From: Halomonas daqiaonensis
Lineage (GTDB): Bacteria > Pseudomonadota > Gammaproteobacteria > Pseudomonadales > Halomonadaceae
Assembly (NCBI RefSeq): GCF_900109725.1
Contig: NZ_FOBC01000005.1
Coordinates: forward strand, 97,457 to 161,456
Length of the DNA: 64,000 nucleotides
Reading direction: 5' to 3'
A model generated the notes under the pieces. The model was not told where the DNA came from. It saw only the letters and a program-made list of their open reading frames with translations, and did not search any database. The position numbers and the translations under genes were made by a program. Shown here piece by piece: positions 55,133 to 64,000 of the stretch (the first letter of the stretch is position 1; the number at the start of each line of letters is the position of its first letter).

Positions 55133-55684
55133 TCAGGTCAGCGGTTCGGGGGCATCACGCAGTTCGGCATAAAGCTCGGGGTAAGCTTCCTGCAGCCGTT
55201 CCATCTGAGCCTGGGCTCCCTCGGGCAGCGCTGCGGCGAGCGCGTCGAGGTCCTGATCGTTGAAGTTCTCACGGATCAGCGGGAACAGCAGCTCACGCTC
55301 GTCTCTCAGGTAGGCCCGGTGGGCTTCGAGATAGGCCTTGAGGTCTTCGGCAAAACGATCCATGGGCACCACGGCATCCATCAGGATCATGTCGAGGTCG
55401 TTGGACAGCTGCTTGAGCCGCGACTGCAGCGCACGATAATCCTTGGATAGGCGCTCCGTGACCTCGACACTCGAAGGATCCAGTTCCTTGAGGCGCTCGG
55501 TGCAAACCTTTTCAAGAGGCTGCGTGAAGCCTTCCTGATAGTCGAGAATGTAGTCGACGACTTCTCTAACCAGCTGGAAGTTGGGACGCTCGCCAGCGGC
55601 CAAGGACTTCTGCTTGAGCTGCAGGACGTGCAACATGCGCGCCATGTTGGCATGATCCTGGCGCAACTGTTTCAGCATGGGCAT
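55133..55684 (-). CDS. Hemerythrin-fold protein lacking most metal ligands
   Basis: A 183-residue, mostly helical protein that aligns with bacterial HHE hemerythrin domain proteins (LRQDHANMARMLHVLQ, then VVDYILDY, then a late LFPLI helix). Only the first histidine (about residue 11) is kept. The usual YHHPxED block is YQEGFTQPLEK, the EHxxL histidine is DYRAL, and HMxxEExxLFP reads YLRDERELLFP. Diiron binding is therefore doubtful. The function is unknown. The ribosome binding site is GGAGACTCCCGTC-like and modest. Confidence 0.75.
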   Translation of the reverse strand: MPMLKQLRQDHANMARMLHVLQLKQKSLAAGERPNFQLVREVVDYILDYQEGFTQPLEKVCTERLKELDPSSVEVTERLSKDYRALQSRLKQLSNDLDMILMDAVVPMDRFAEDLKAYLEAHRAYLRDERELLFPLIRENFNDQDLDALAAALPEGAQAQMERLQEAYPELYAELRDAPEPLT

Positions 55685-55891
55685 GACGGGAGTCTCCTCT
55701 GTTGCGATTTTTCAGCAGAAGGCTGTCTCATTAGTTTCGTTACGGCAAGTGGGGTTCAGCGAGGCGTGACATCTCAGGCAAGGCAGGCCTGTCTCAGGCT
55801 AGACTCTCGGGAAGAATTCCGCCTGTCACCCAAGGTCCTATTGCCTGCAGCGCCACAACCACTCTATCAGGCGTGAGCCAAGGAGTCAGAA

Positions 55892-57232
55892 ATGGATCTC
55901 TTCCAGCGCAACACGCCCGATGATTCCGCCCCGCTCGCCTTCCGGATGCGCCCACGCCGGCTCGCGGACTATGTGGGGCAACAGGCGCTGGTCGGCCCTG
56001 GCAAGCCACTGGCGCGCATGGCCGAAAGCGGCGTGGTGCGCTCCATGATCCTCTGGGGACCCCCGGGGACCGGCAAGACGACTCTGGCCGAGATCCTCGC
56101 CGAGGTATCCGGTGCGCATCTGGAAAACCTTTCGGCGGTGATGGCCGGTGTAAAGGAAATCCGTGCCGCCGTCGATCGCGCCCGCGACATGCAGGCCCGC
56201 GAGCGTCCCACCCTGCTGTTCCTCGACGAGATCCACCGTCTCAACAAGAGCCAGCAGGACGCCCTGCTGCCCCACGTGGAATCGGGGCTGCTGACGCTGA
56301 TCGGCGCCACGACGGAGAACCCCTCCTTCGAGGTCAATTCGGCGCTGCTTTCCCGGGCACGGGTGCACGTGCTCAAGTCGCTCTCCGAGGAAGAACTCGT
56401 GGAGGTAATGCGACGGGCACTGGCCGACGAGGCGCGTGGCCTGGGAGCTCGACATATCCGCGCCGACGAGGGGGTGCTGGAATTGCTGGCCCGGGCCGCC
56501 GCCGGCGATGCCCGCCGCGCCCTGGGCCTGCTGGAAACTGCCTGTGACTTTACCGTGGCCAAGGGCGATGGCGAGCGACTGCCTCGCCAGGCACTGGAAG
56601 ACGTCATTGGCCACCAGGCCAGCGCCTTCGACAAGCAGGGCGACCACTTCTACGACCTGCTCTCGGCGATCCACAAGTCGGTACGCTCCTCGCGGACGGA
56701 CGCCGCCCTCCTCTACATCGCCCGCTTCCTGCAGGGAGGTGGCGACCCGCTGGACGTGATCCGTCGCCTAGCGGCCATCGCCTCGGAAGACGTGGGCAAT
56801 ACCGACCCGCGCGCCCTGCCCCTGGTGATGGCCGCCTGGGACGCCTATCTGCGCCTGGGCGACTACGAGGGCCAGCGCGCTATCGCCCACGCCGCTATCC
56901 ATCTCGCCGTGGCGCCCAAGAGCAACGCCATCGACCAGGCCTGGAAGCAGGCCAAGGCCTTCGTGGCGCAGCAGCCGCAGCTGGAGGTGCCGAGCTATCT
57001 GCGTAATGCGCCGACCAAGCTGATGGAATCCCTGGGACATGGCCAGGGCTATCGCTACGCGCACAAGGAACCTAACGCCTACCCGGCCGGAAGCGCCCAT
57101 GACTGCTGGCCAACCGACATCCCCCGCCAGCGCTTCTACACGCCCACGGAATACGGCCAGGAGAAGCGCTACGGCCAGCTCATGGCCTGGCGGGAGCAGC
57201 TCGACAAGGAGGCGGACGACGCTGGCGCGTAG
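55892..57232 (+). CDS. rarA: Replication-associated recombination protein A
   Basis: An AAA+ ATPase (MgsA/Mgs1/WRNIP1 family) acting at stalled forks. The 446-residue protein has LADYVGQQALVGPGKPL, Walker A WGPPGTGKTTLAE near 52, Walker B LFLDEIHRLNKSQQD near 112, sensor GATTENPSFEVN, and the tetramerisation domain (DHFYDLLSAIHKSVRSS onward). The ribosome binding site is AAGGAG. In E. coli the gene follows lolA in the same direction; here it faces lolA. Its stop codon is directly followed by an octamer repeat array. Confidence 0.95.
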   Translation: MDLFQRNTPDDSAPLAFRMRPRRLADYVGQQALVGPGKPLARMAESGVVRSMILWGPPGTGKTTLAEILAEVSGAHLENLSAVMAGVKEIRAAVDRARDMQARERPTLLFLDEIHRLNKSQQDALLPHVESGLLTLIGATTENPSFEVNSALLSRARVHVLKSLSEEELVEVMRRALADEARGLGARHIRADEGVLELLARAAAGDARRALGLLETACDFTVAKGDGERLPRQALEDVIGHQASAFDKQGDHFYDLLSAIHKSVRSSRTDAALLYIARFLQGGGDPLDVIRRLAAIASEDVGNTDPRALPLVMAAWDAYLRLGDYEGQRAIAHAAIHLAVAPKSNAIDQAWKQAKAFVAQQPQLEVPSYLRNAPTKLMESLGHGQGYRYAHKEPNAYPAGSAHDCWPTDIPRQRFYTPTEYGQEKRYGQLMAWREQLDKEADDAGA

Positions 57233-57288
57233 CGGCCAAGCGGCCAAGCGGCCAAGCGGCCAAGCGGCCAAGCGGCCAAGCGGCCAAG
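57233..57288. repeat. Octanucleotide tandem repeat (CGGCCAAG)x7
   Basis: Seven uninterrupted copies of CGGCCAAG start on the base after the rarA TAG stop. Loose relatives (AGCTTGGCAGCTCGGCGCTTTCAGCTTGGCGCTTC) occur at about 57382-57417 next to the convergent lolA stop. Confidence 0.95.
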
Positions 57289-57415
57289 CAGGATAACCTA
57301 GCCCAAAAGAACGCCCACCGGACCTGAAATCCGACGGGGGGCACTCATTCATTGCCTCACCACCTGCCGCCCGCCTCCGAACAGCTTGGCAGCTCGGCGC
57401 TTTCAGCTTGGCGCT

Positions 57416-58048
57416 TCATTGCGTATCCCGGATCACGTCAGTGCCTTCGGGGATCTCGAAGTTGAAATGGCTGTCGTCTACCGGCTGGTTCATGCGCACA
57501 TTGTCGAACTCGATGGCGGTTCGCTGGCCGGTGCTGTCGGTCATCTGCAGAAGGTTCAGCGCCTCTCCGCGAAAGGTCATCCGCAGCTCTTCGAATAGCG
57601 TATCGGGATCCTTGGGCACCAGGATGAAGGTCTCACTGCTGCCCTGCTGCCGACGAGTGACGTCATAGCTGCCGGTCAGTTCGTCGGCACTGCCCGACAG
57701 CAGCAGTGCCGGAGTATGGGTCACACGCTGATCCAGCGCCTGCACCGTGGCCTGCTCCAGATCCGGGTCGTAGAGGGTGACCTCCTCACCTGCGGAGACC
57801 ACCAGTTGCTCGTAGGGGGCATTCACCTCCCAGCGGAACTTCCCGGGACGCGACAGCCACATGCGGCCGCTGGCCTCTTGCAGGCGCTGGCCGCTGCCGT
57901 CGAGGATCTGCTGCTCGAAGTCCGCCACATAGGTCTCGAGAGGCTCGAGAATATCCGCCAGGCGCTCGGCGCCCTCGCTGGCCAGGGCCGAAATCGGCAT
58001 GGCGAGAGTCATGGTCAGCGCGGCGAGGGTCTTCTTTACTGTCATCAT
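57416..58048 (-). CDS. lolA: Outer membrane lipoprotein carrier protein LolA
   Basis: The periplasmic chaperone moving lipoproteins from LolCDE to LolB. From the ATG at 58048 there are 210 residues: a signal peptide (about 1-22), then LADILEPLETYVADFEQQILDGSG, GRMWLSRPGKFRWEVNAPYEQLVVSAGEEVTLYDPDLEQ and the closing FDNVRMNQPVDDSHFNFEIPEGTDVI. The family's conserved arginine in the RPGKFRW block is present. An ATG one codon later is equally possible. It lies 111 bp downstream of ftsK on the same strand, as in most relatives. Confidence 0.95.
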   Translation of the reverse strand: MMTVKKTLAALTMTLAMPISALASEGAERLADILEPLETYVADFEQQILDGSGQRLQEASGRMWLSRPGKFRWEVNAPYEQLVVSAGEEVTLYDPDLEQATVQALDQRVTHTPALLLSGSADELTGSYDVTRRQQGSSETFILVPKDPDTLFEELRMTFRGEALNLLQMTDSTGQRTAIEFDNVRMNQPVDDSHFNFEIPEGTDVIRDTQ

Positions 58049-58159
58049 TTCTTTCTCCCTGTACGGGTCCATCATGGCATCCTGTCACTCGGACCCGGGG
58101 CACCCCGGCGGGTTGCATCCCGGCCGAGGCTTCCATCATTGCTGCAAGGTTGCAAGGCG

Positions 58160-61100
58160 TCAGTCCCCAACCGGCGGCGGGGCCAGCACCTCACGCGCGC
58201 CGTTGGTACCCATGGTGGAGACCACGCCGGCCATCTCCATGGACTCGACCAGCCGCGCGGCCCGGTTGTAGCCGATCTTGAAACGGCGCTGCACCGCCGA
58301 AATGGAGGCCCGACGACTCTCGGTAACGAAGGCCACCGCCTCGTCATAGAGGGCATCCTGTTCGGCGCCGTCGTCACCGCCGCCGTCGGCCTCCAGCCCG
58401 ACCAGCGCCTCGGCGGAGACGCCGCCGGAGAGGATCTCGTCGATATACTCCGGCTCGCCGCGCCGCTTCCAATCCTCGACCACCCGATGCACCTCGTCGT
58501 CGTCGACGAAGGCACCATGGACGCGGGTCGGCATGCCGGAACCCGCGGGGAGATAGAGCATGTCGCCGTGGCCCAGCAGGTTCTCGGCCCCCCCCTGGTC
58601 GAGGATGGTACGCGAGTCGACCCTGGAGGAGACCTGGAAGGCCATACGGGTGGGAATATTGGCCTTGATCAGCCCGGTGACCACGTCCACGGAGGGACGC
58701 TGGGTGGCAAGTATCAAGTGGATGCCGGCGGCGCGGGCCTTCTGAGCTAGCCGTGCGATCAGTTCCTCGACCTTCTTGCCGACGATCATGAACATGTCGG
58801 CGAACTCGTCGATGACCACCACGATGTAGGGCAGCTTCTCTAGCACCGGCGGTGACTGGTGCATCTCCCAGGGCTGAGGCTCCCAGAGCGGGTCGGCCAC
58901 CTGCGCGCCGGCCCGTTCGGCCTCGTCGAGCTTGCCGTTGAAGCCGGCGATATTGCGCACGCCCATGGCCGCCATCAGCTTGTAGCGACGCTCCATCTCG
59001 GCCACGCACCAGCGCAGCGCGTTAGCTGCCTCCTTCATGTCGGTGACGACCGGCGCCAGCAGGTGCGGAATGCCGTCGTAGACCGACAACTCCAGCATCT
59101 TGGGGTCGACCATGATCATGCGTAGCTCGTCGGGTGTCGCCTTGAGCAGCATGGAGATGAGCATGCCATTGACCCCCACTGACTTCCCCGAACCGGTGGT
59201 GCCAGCCACCAGCAGGTGAGGCATCTTGCCGAGGTTGGCCACCACCGGGCCGCCGCCGATGTCCTGGCCCAGCGCCAGGGTCAGCGCCGAGGCTTCCTGC
59301 TGGTAGCGGTCGGAGTCGATAACCTCGCGCAGGCGGATCATGGCGCGATGCGGATTGGGAATCTCGATACCCACGGTCGGCCGGCCGGGGATCACCTCGA
59401 CCACCCGCACGCTCTTGACCATCAGCGAGCGCGCCAGGTCCTTGGCCAGGTTGCTGATCTTGGAGACCTTCACGCCAGCCGCCGGCTTGATCTCGAAGCG
59501 CGTGATTACCGGTCCCGGCCATGTGTCGACCACTTCGGCCTTGACACCGTATTCGCGCAGCCGCATCTCGAGCAGTTCGGCCATCTCGGCCAACTGTTGC
59601 TCTGAGTAGTTGCGCTGCTGGGGCTGCGGCGGCGTCAACAGGCGCAGGCTGGGCAGGTCGCCATCGGGCTCAGGCAGCCCGTCGAGCACCGGCCTCTGGT
59701 TCTGCAGGTGCTCGACGGTCCACAGTGCTGGCCCTTCCGGATCGTCAGCGGCCTCGCGAGCCTGCTCGGCACTCGCCACCTGCGGCGCTGGCTCTAGTGC
59801 TGGCTCTGGCGTGGGCTCCGGCGGCGCAACACCCGCGTCGCGCCGGCTGGTCGACTCCTCCTCGACATTCATGAAGTCTTCGCTTGCCGGCCGCGGCGCC
59901 CCCGATGGGGTGCTGGTGGGCGGCGCGGCATCGAGTTCCTCGTCGACCTTCTCGCCGGACTCCTCCCCGGCCCTGGCGGGAGCGTCTACATGCCCCTGGA
60001 AGTGATCTTCATCACGATCAGCCCGCAGGGCAGGGCCATGCCAGGCCGGCATTTCCTCATCGTCGTCCGGCAGCACAGGCTCGGGCACCGTCTCCGGGAC
60101 CCGGCGTGCGCTCTCCCCGTTGACCTCCCCAGCGCCAGTGTTCGATGTCTCGCCAGGCACAGGAGGCGCATCAGCGGCGCGGTCAGTTGCCAGCGTGGGC
60201 TCCACGGCCTTACGCGAAGCCCGGGCAGTGTAGGCCGCCTCGGGCTTCTTGGCCGACGGCGTACGCTCGGGCACTTCCCAGGGAATGTCGGTCGCGCCGT
60301 CGTTGCCGAAACCGGGTTCGCGACGGGAGACCCCGTCGGTGGCCGGTACCGGCTCGGGCTCGCGACGACGGCCGCTCCCCAGACGCTGCCACCAACGCGG
60401 GCGTTGGTCCGACTCGAGCAAGGCCTCGTCAGCGTCTTGCTCATCGGCATCAACAATCGCGGGCTCGCTCTCCTCCCGGGCCCGGTCTCGCCGCTCGGCG
60501 CGGCGTTCGCGCACCAAACCGAAACGATCGGCCACCCAGCGCCACAGCACCAGGGTGCGATGACCCAATTCATCCATCACCGTGAGCCAGGAGAGCCCGG
60601 TAAAAAGGGGAAAGCCACAGAGCATGGCAGCCACGGCCAGCAGGCCGGTGCCGCCCGATCCCACCAGGGGTAGCAAGGCCCCGACCAGCCCCTCGCCAAG
60701 AATACCCCCGGTGGAGTAAGGCAAGAAGCCATCGGGACGGTAGAAGTGCAGCGCCCCGAGGGTAGTGGAGCCCAGCAGCAGCAACACCAGTCCGCCGCAG
60801 CGCACTGCCAGGGCAGTGGCATCCCATTCGAAGCGCACTTGCCGCGAGCGGATCAGCCACCAGGCGGCGAATCCCAGCATGCCGGGCCACCACAGGGCAC
60901 TGACCCCGAACAGCGAGTAGAGCACATCGGCCAGCCAGGCCCCGATCGGCCCCATCCAGTTGGCAACTTCAGTTTCGGGGCCGCTGCGCGACCAACCGGG
61001 GTCCTGCGCATGGAAGCTGTAAAGTGCCAGCAGCAGGAACACACAGGCAGCCAGCAGCAGGATCACCACGCCTTCACGAGCCGACCCCTGCAACCGCAGC

Positions 61101-61174
61101 CCGAAGCGCTTCGCCGTTTCCCTGGCATTCGCCGCCGTCACCCGACGTGACGAGGTCCTCTTCTTGACACTCAA
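58160..61174 (-). CDS. ftsK: DNA translocase FtsK
   Basis: A septum-anchored motor that clears chromosome termini and activates XerCD. It has four N-terminal membrane helices (about 25-200 from the chosen start), a long Glu/Pro/Arg linker, the ATPase core with Walker [16 protein letters not shown] and Walker [13 protein letters not shown], and the C-terminal winged-helix gamma domain ([26 protein letters not shown]) that reads KOPS. I chose the TTG at 61174 because AAGGGGGA lies upstream. An ATG at 61231 has no ribosome binding site, and the longest frame (to 61327) overlaps aat. The N-terminus is thus uncertain by up to about 50 codons. Confidence 0.94.
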   Translation of the reverse strand: MSVKKRTSSRRVTAANARETAKRFGLRLQGSAREGVVILLLAACVFLLLALYSFHAQDPGWSRSGPETEVANWMGPIGAWLADVLYSLFGVSALWWPGMLGFAAWWLIRSRQVRFEWDATALAVRCGGLVLLLLGSTTLGALHFYRPDGFLPYSTGGILGEGLVGALLPLVGSGGTGLLAVAAMLCGFPLFTGLSWLTVMDELGHRTLVLWRWVADRFGLVRERRAERRDRAREESEPAIVDADEQDADEALLESDQRPRWWQRLGSGRRREPEPVPATDGVSRREPGFGNDGATDIPWEVPERTPSAKKPEAAYTARASRKAVEPTLATDRAADAPPVPGETSNTGAGEVNGESARRVPETVPEPVLPDDDEEMPAWHGPALRADRDEDHFQGHVDAPARAGEESGEKVDEELDAAPPTSTPSGAPRPASEDFMNVEEESTSRRDAGVAPPEPTPEPALEPAPQVASAEQAREAADDPEGPALWTVEHLQNQRPVLDGLPEPDGDLPSLRLLTPPQPQQRNYSEQQLAEMAELLEMRLREYGVKAEVVDTWPGPVITRFEIKPAAGVKVSKISNLAKDLARSLMVKSVRVVEVIPGRPTVGIEIPNPHRAMIRLREVIDSDRYQQEASALTLALGQDIGGGPVVANLGKMPHLLVAGTTGSGKSVGVNGMLISMLLKATPDELRMIMVDPKMLELSVYDGIPHLLAPVVTDMKEAANALRWCVAEMERRYKLMAAMGVRNIAGFNGKLDEAERAGAQVADPLWEPQPWEMHQSPPVLEKLPYIVVVIDEFADMFMIVGKKVEELIARLAQKARAAGIHLILATQRPSVDVVTGLIKANIPTRMAFQVSSRVDSRTILDQGGAENLLGHGDMLYLPAGSGMPTRVHGAFVDDDEVHRVVEDWKRRGEPEYIDEILSGGVSAEALVGLEADGGGDDGAEQDALYDEAVAFVTESRRASISAVQRRFKIGYNRAARLVESMEMAGVVSTMGTNGAREVLAPPPVGD

Positions 61175-61325
61175 GCGGCCATCCCCCTTGCGCCACCATG
61201 GCGTCTTCCGGATTTCATTGCGCTCAATCATACCGAGCAAGGGCTCGGCATCACAGGGGCCTGCCTTGAGCCCTATCCCGACGCGCGGCAGACTGAGCAG
61301 GTCGTCAACGAGGAAGACGCTATTC

Positions 61326-62060
61326 ATGCTCCCCTGGCTACCAGATAAACCCGTGGACTTCCCGCCCGTCGCGTCTGCCCTGTGCGACCCCGACGGCCTG
61401 CTAGCCGTCGGCGGGGCCCTGACCCCGGAATGGTTGCTGGCTGCCTACCGCCGCGGCATCTTTCCCTGGTTCAGCGATGACCAGCCGATCTTGTGGTGGA
61501 GCCCTGACCCGCGCATGGTGCTGTTCCCGGACGAGATTCGGGTGCGGCGCAGCCTCGCCAAACGACTGCGCAACGCCGGTTTCCGGGTCACCGCCAATAC
61601 AGCCTTCGAACGCGTGATGGCAGAATGTGCGGCGCCACGCGACGGAGAACCCGGCACCTGGATCACCGAGGAGATGCGTGAGGCCTATGGGCGCCTGCAT
61701 CGTCTCGGCGCGGCCCACTCGGTGGAGGTGTGGCGAGCCGGCGAGCTGGTAGGCGGCCTCTACGGGCTGGCCATGGGGCCGGTGTTCTTCGGCGAATCGA
61801 TGTTCTCCCGTCAGGCGGACGCTTCGAAGGTGGCCTTGGTGCAGCTTGCCCGAGCCATGGCCGCCGGCGGTGGCCGGCTGATCGATTGCCAGATGCATAC
61901 TGAGCACCTGGCCAGCCTGGGGGCCCGGGACATCGCCCGGACCGAGTTCATCGGCTATCTTGAACAGTGGCTGGGAAATGCCGGCAGTGGCCACCGAGAG
62001 GCGGTCAACGGCATGCTGGCACCGACCTGGTCCTTCGGGGCAATCGACACCCTTGCATGA
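61326..62060 (+). CDS. aat: Leucyl/phenylalanyl-tRNA-protein transferase
   Basis: It adds Leu or Phe to proteins with N-terminal Lys or Arg, marking them for ClpAP. The 244-residue protein begins [30 protein letters not shown], with the family block [30 protein letters not shown], then [16 protein letters not shown] and [15 protein letters not shown] precedes the ATG. It is divergent from ftsK, and its stop overlaps the bpt start (ATGA). Confidence 0.96.
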   Translation: MLPWLPDKPVDFPPVASALCDPDGLLAVGGALTPEWLLAAYRRGIFPWFSDDQPILWWSPDPRMVLFPDEIRVRRSLAKRLRNAGFRVTANTAFERVMAECAAPRDGEPGTWITEEMREAYGRLHRLGAAHSVEVWRAGELVGGLYGLAMGPVFFGESMFSRQADASKVALVQLARAMAAGGGRLIDCQMHTEHLASLGARDIARTEFIGYLEQWLGNAGSGHREAVNGMLAPTWSFGAIDTLA

Positions 62061-62830
62061 CGAGTCCAACCGATTCAGAGGAGATGGCAGCCTTGAGCAG
62101 CAATGCCCCCCGGCAGCCGGTCAGGGACCTGCGCTTCTTCCTGACCGTACCCCATGCCTGCAGCTATCTGGAAGGCCGCGAGGCGACCACCCTGTTCCTC
62201 GACCCCCAGGAGTCACCGGGTCAAGGGGTCTACGACGCACTGGCTCTGCTCGGCTTCCGCCGCAGCGGCCGCCATCTCTATCGCCCCCACTGCGACGCCT
62301 GCAACGCCTGCATCTCGGTACGTATCCCCGTGGCCGAATTCTCGCCGAATCGTACCCAGCGCAAGCTGATCCATCGCAATGCCGACCTGACGCAGCATGT
62401 GCGTCCCGCCCTCTTCGATGCCGAGCACTATGCACTGTATGCCCGCTATGTCCGGACCCGCCACGCCGACGGCGACATGTACCCGCCCAGTCACGAGCAG
62501 TACCGAACCTTCCTGACACTCGATCAGGCCTACGCCCGGCTGCTGGAATTACGACTCGACGGCCGGCTGGTAGCCGTATCGGCCTTCGACCAGCTCGAGC
62601 ACGGCCTCTCGGCCATCTACACCTTCTTCGATCCGACGCCAGAACTTGATCGTCGCTCGCTCGGCACCTTCGCGGTGCTCTCGCTGATCCAGCGGGCCTT
62701 GGACCAGGGCCTGCCGCATGTCTATCTGGGCTACTGGATCCGCGAGTGCCGCAAGATGAACTACAAGCAATCCTTCCGGCCGCTGGAGATGCTCGACGGC
62801 CGCCACTGGCGACGCATGATTGCCCTCTAG
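62057..62830 (+). CDS. bpt: Aspartate/glutamate leucyltransferase Bpt (bacterial Ate1 family)
   Basis: It transfers Leu to N-terminal Asp or Glu, the second arm of the bacterial N-degron pathway. The 257-residue protein has the N-terminal cysteine block [15 protein letters not shown] near 75, [14 protein letters not shown], and the late [20 protein letters not shown] motif. The chosen ATG overlaps the aat stop. A TTG at 62093 with GAGGAG at good spacing is an alternative that would remove 12 residues. Confidence 0.94.
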   Translation: MTSPTDSEEMAALSSNAPRQPVRDLRFFLTVPHACSYLEGREATTLFLDPQESPGQGVYDALALLGFRRSGRHLYRPHCDACNACISVRIPVAEFSPNRTQRKLIHRNADLTQHVRPALFDAEHYALYARYVRTRHADGDMYPPSHEQYRTFLTLDQAYARLLELRLDGRLVAVSAFDQLEHGLSAIYTFFDPTPELDRRSLGTFAVLSLIQRALDQGLPHVYLGYWIRECRKMNYKQSFRPLEMLDGRHWRRMIAL

Positions 62831-62964
62831 GGGCGTCGGAGAGCGGCTTTCTTTGCCTTGGCGAGCGGCATGCGGCACAATATCGCGCTATCTTGTGGGC
62901 ACGGACGGCGAAGCCGCGAGACCGTGCCGCTTTCTTTCGTCATCATCCGCGAGGAACCGCCTAT

Positions 62965-63183
62965 ATGGCACGTGAAGACCATATCGAAATGGAAGGCGTC
63001 GTCGTCGATACCCTTCCCAACACCATGTTCCGCGTCGAGTTGGAAAACGGCCACGTGGTCACAGCCCACATTTCCGGCAAGATGCGCAAGCACTACATCC
63101 GCATCCTCACCGGTGACAAGGTCAAGGTCGAGCTGACCCCTTACGACCTGTCCAAGGGCCGCATCGTCTACCGCGCTCGCTGA
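62965..63183 (+). CDS. infA: Translation initiation factor IF-1
   Basis: A 72-residue S1/OB-fold protein that occupies the 30S A site. [20 protein letters not shown] through RIVYRAR matches IF-1 over its full length. GAGGAA lies upstream of the ATG at 62965. It stands 134 bp after bpt, so it probably has its own promoter, and it faces clpA. Confidence 0.97.
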   Translation: MAREDHIEMEGVVVDTLPNTMFRVELENGHVVTAHISGKMRKHYIRILTGDKVKVELTPYDLSKGRIVYRAR

Positions 63184-63265
63184 GCGCCGGCCAGACAAGC
63201 CGCAACGCCCGATACTCCGTTCGAGCGCCGGCCGTTTCCCCCCGCTGTCACGCCTGAACGAACAA

Positions 63266-63287
63266 CGCCCCGTCCGTAGACAGGGCG
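63266..63287. terminator. Terminator-like hairpin between infA and clpA
   Basis: CGCCCCGTC pairs with GACAGGGCG across CGTA with one mismatch, in the convergent gap. There is no clear T-run, so termination strength is uncertain. Confidence 0.45.
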
Positions 63288-63330
63288 CTGTGCGATGGTG
63301 GCCGCCTGAACCTCTCGCGCTTTCCCCTTC

Positions 63331-64000
63331 TCAGGGCGCGTCGGCCAGCTCCGACTCCGTGGAGAGCTGGAGCTCGCCCTCCTCCACACTGACGTGTACC
63401 ACGCCCCCGTGCTCGGACAGTTCGCCAAACAGGATCAGCTCGGCCAGCGGCTTCTTGAGCTTCTCCTGGATCAAGCGAGCCATCGGACGGGCACCCATGT
63501 CAGGGTCATAGCCCTTCTCGGCCAGCCACTCCCGGGCGGCCTCGTCCACGTCGAGCTGGACCCGCTTCTCATCAAGCTGCGCCTGCAGCTCGACCAGGAA
63601 CTTGTCCACGACGTTGCGCACTACCGAAGTCGGCAGGGCATGGAACTGGATGATGCCGTCCAGGCGGTTGCGGAACTCCGGCGAGAAGGTCTTGCGGATC
63701 ACCTCCATGGCGTCCGTGGAGTGGTCCTGGGTCTGGAAACCGATGGAGCGCCGCGTGGCCTGCTCGACCCCGGCGTTGGAGGTCATGATCAGGATCACGT
63801 GGCGGAAGTCCGCCTCGCGGCCATTGTTATCGGTCAGGCGGCCATGATCCATCACCTGCAGCAGCAGGTTGAAGACCTCGGGATGCGCCTTCTCGATCTC
63901 GTCGAGCAGCAGCACGCAGTGGGGCTGCTTGGTGATCGCCTCGGTCAGCAGGCCTCCCTGGTCATAGCCGACGTAGCCCGGAGGCGCGCCGATCAGACGT
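63331..64000 (-). CDS. clpA: ATP-dependent Clp protease ATP-binding subunit ClpA, C-terminal part (partial)
   Basis: The second AAA+ module of ClpA. It enters from the right edge at RLIGAPPGYVGYDQGGLLTE (the pore loop) and continues with Walker B VLLLDEIEKAHPEVFNLLLQ and TSNAGVEQATRRSIGF. The sensor block SPEFRNRLDGII and the D2-small domain (GYDPDMGARPMARLIQEKLKKPLAELILFGEL) follow. About 222 codons are seen; the N-terminus lies outside. ClpA rather than ClpB or ClpX is supported by neighbour infA and by the HPEVFNLLLQVMDHGRLTDNNGR form. It feeds N-degron substrates made by aat and bpt to ClpP. Confidence 0.94.
   Translation of the reverse strand, partial: RLIGAPPGYVGYDQGGLLTEAITKQPHCVLLLDEIEKAHPEVFNLLLQVMDHGRLTDNNGREADFRHVILIMTSNAGVEQATRRSIGFQTQDHSTDAMEVIRKTFSPEFRNRLDGIIQFHALPTSVVRNVVDKFLVELQAQLDEKRVQLDVDEAAREWLAEKGYDPDMGARPMARLIQEKLKKPLAELILFGELSEHGGVVHVSVEEGELQLSTESELADAP

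Noticed and set aside
61175-61327. N-terminal extension of FtsK up to the ATG at 61327
   Set aside because: It overlaps the start of the divergent aat gene and lacks a ribosome binding site; residues before the chosen start do not resemble FtsK.

Overview
The window is a 64 kb stretch of GC-rich chromosome from a gammaproteobacterium, most likely a halophile of the Halomonas group. I infer this from gene content and order: dnaX-ybaB-recR-rnd-ycgL-ycgN, ftsK-lolA, aat-bpt-infA-clpA, a Pseudomonas-type 68-residue RMF, an NAD-dependent glutamate dehydrogenase of the large 1600-residue class, and two MscS-type channels. The genome was not identified by any search. Almost all of the window is ordinary core chromosome. 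There is no prophage, integrase, CRISPR array, plasmid origin or intact insertion sequence.

Layout. 1-1.6 kb: the start of an exported glycine-rich repeat protein, which runs off the left edge, and a decayed ISL3-type transposase. 1.6-7.7 kb: a minus-strand block for DNA replication and repair and RNA processing (dnaX, ybaB, recR, rnd, ycgL, ycgN), preceded by a YebE-like gene and the SRP RNA. 7.9-10.8 kb: an unrecognised 678-residue protein followed by the rRNA methylase tlyA. 10.8-18.3 kb: cell-envelope genes (MscK, outer membrane phospholipase A, YqjD/YqjE/YqjK, a CopD-like membrane protein) and a BaiN-type flavoprotein. 18.4-22.8 kb: an RND efflux pair with a palindromic operator candidate upstream. 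22.8-31 kb: the most accessory part, with a DUF3617 protein, a flavin reductase, a periplasm-sensing EAL protein, an M48 lipoprotein protease, two exported proteins of unknown function (one built from two 86-residue repeats) and a small MscS channel. 31-36.4 kb: tRNA-Ser, a thioesterase-like protein, a DUF2799 lipoprotein, ydjA, queF, the yadGH ABC transporter and a tandem tRNA-Glu/tRNA-Gly array with degenerate tRNA-Gly copies. 36.5-47.9 kb: msrB, rbgA, alaA, htpX, pdxB, a WGR-like protein, a glutaredoxin-like protein, rlmKL, rmf, pyrD and mgtE. 48-58 kb: NAD-GDH, trmA, murI, a hemerythrin-fold protein lacking most metal ligands, rarA and lolA. 58-64 kb: ftsK, aat, bpt, infA and the C-terminal part of clpA.

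How the genes work together. The dnaX block shows translational coupling (4-bp overlaps at recR/rnd and rnd/ycgL). aat and bpt overlap by 4 bp and lie beside clpA, so the two enzymes that attach N-degron residues sit next to the unfoldase that destroys such proteins. Several convergent gene pairs are separated by clear hairpin terminators (22.8, 40.4 and 47.9 kb). Two other convergent pairs instead carry short tandem repeats that begin at a stop codon (heptamer at 41.99 kb, octamer at 57.23 kb).

The points most worth a second look are: the 678-residue protein, which has a possible papain-type Cys/His/Asn arrangement; the G10 tract touching the start codon of the repeat protein; the duplicated Glu-pseudoGly-Gly tRNA unit; the two-repeat exported protein; and the apparently metal-free hemerythrin fold. 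I did not find convincing evidence for a new multi-gene system.
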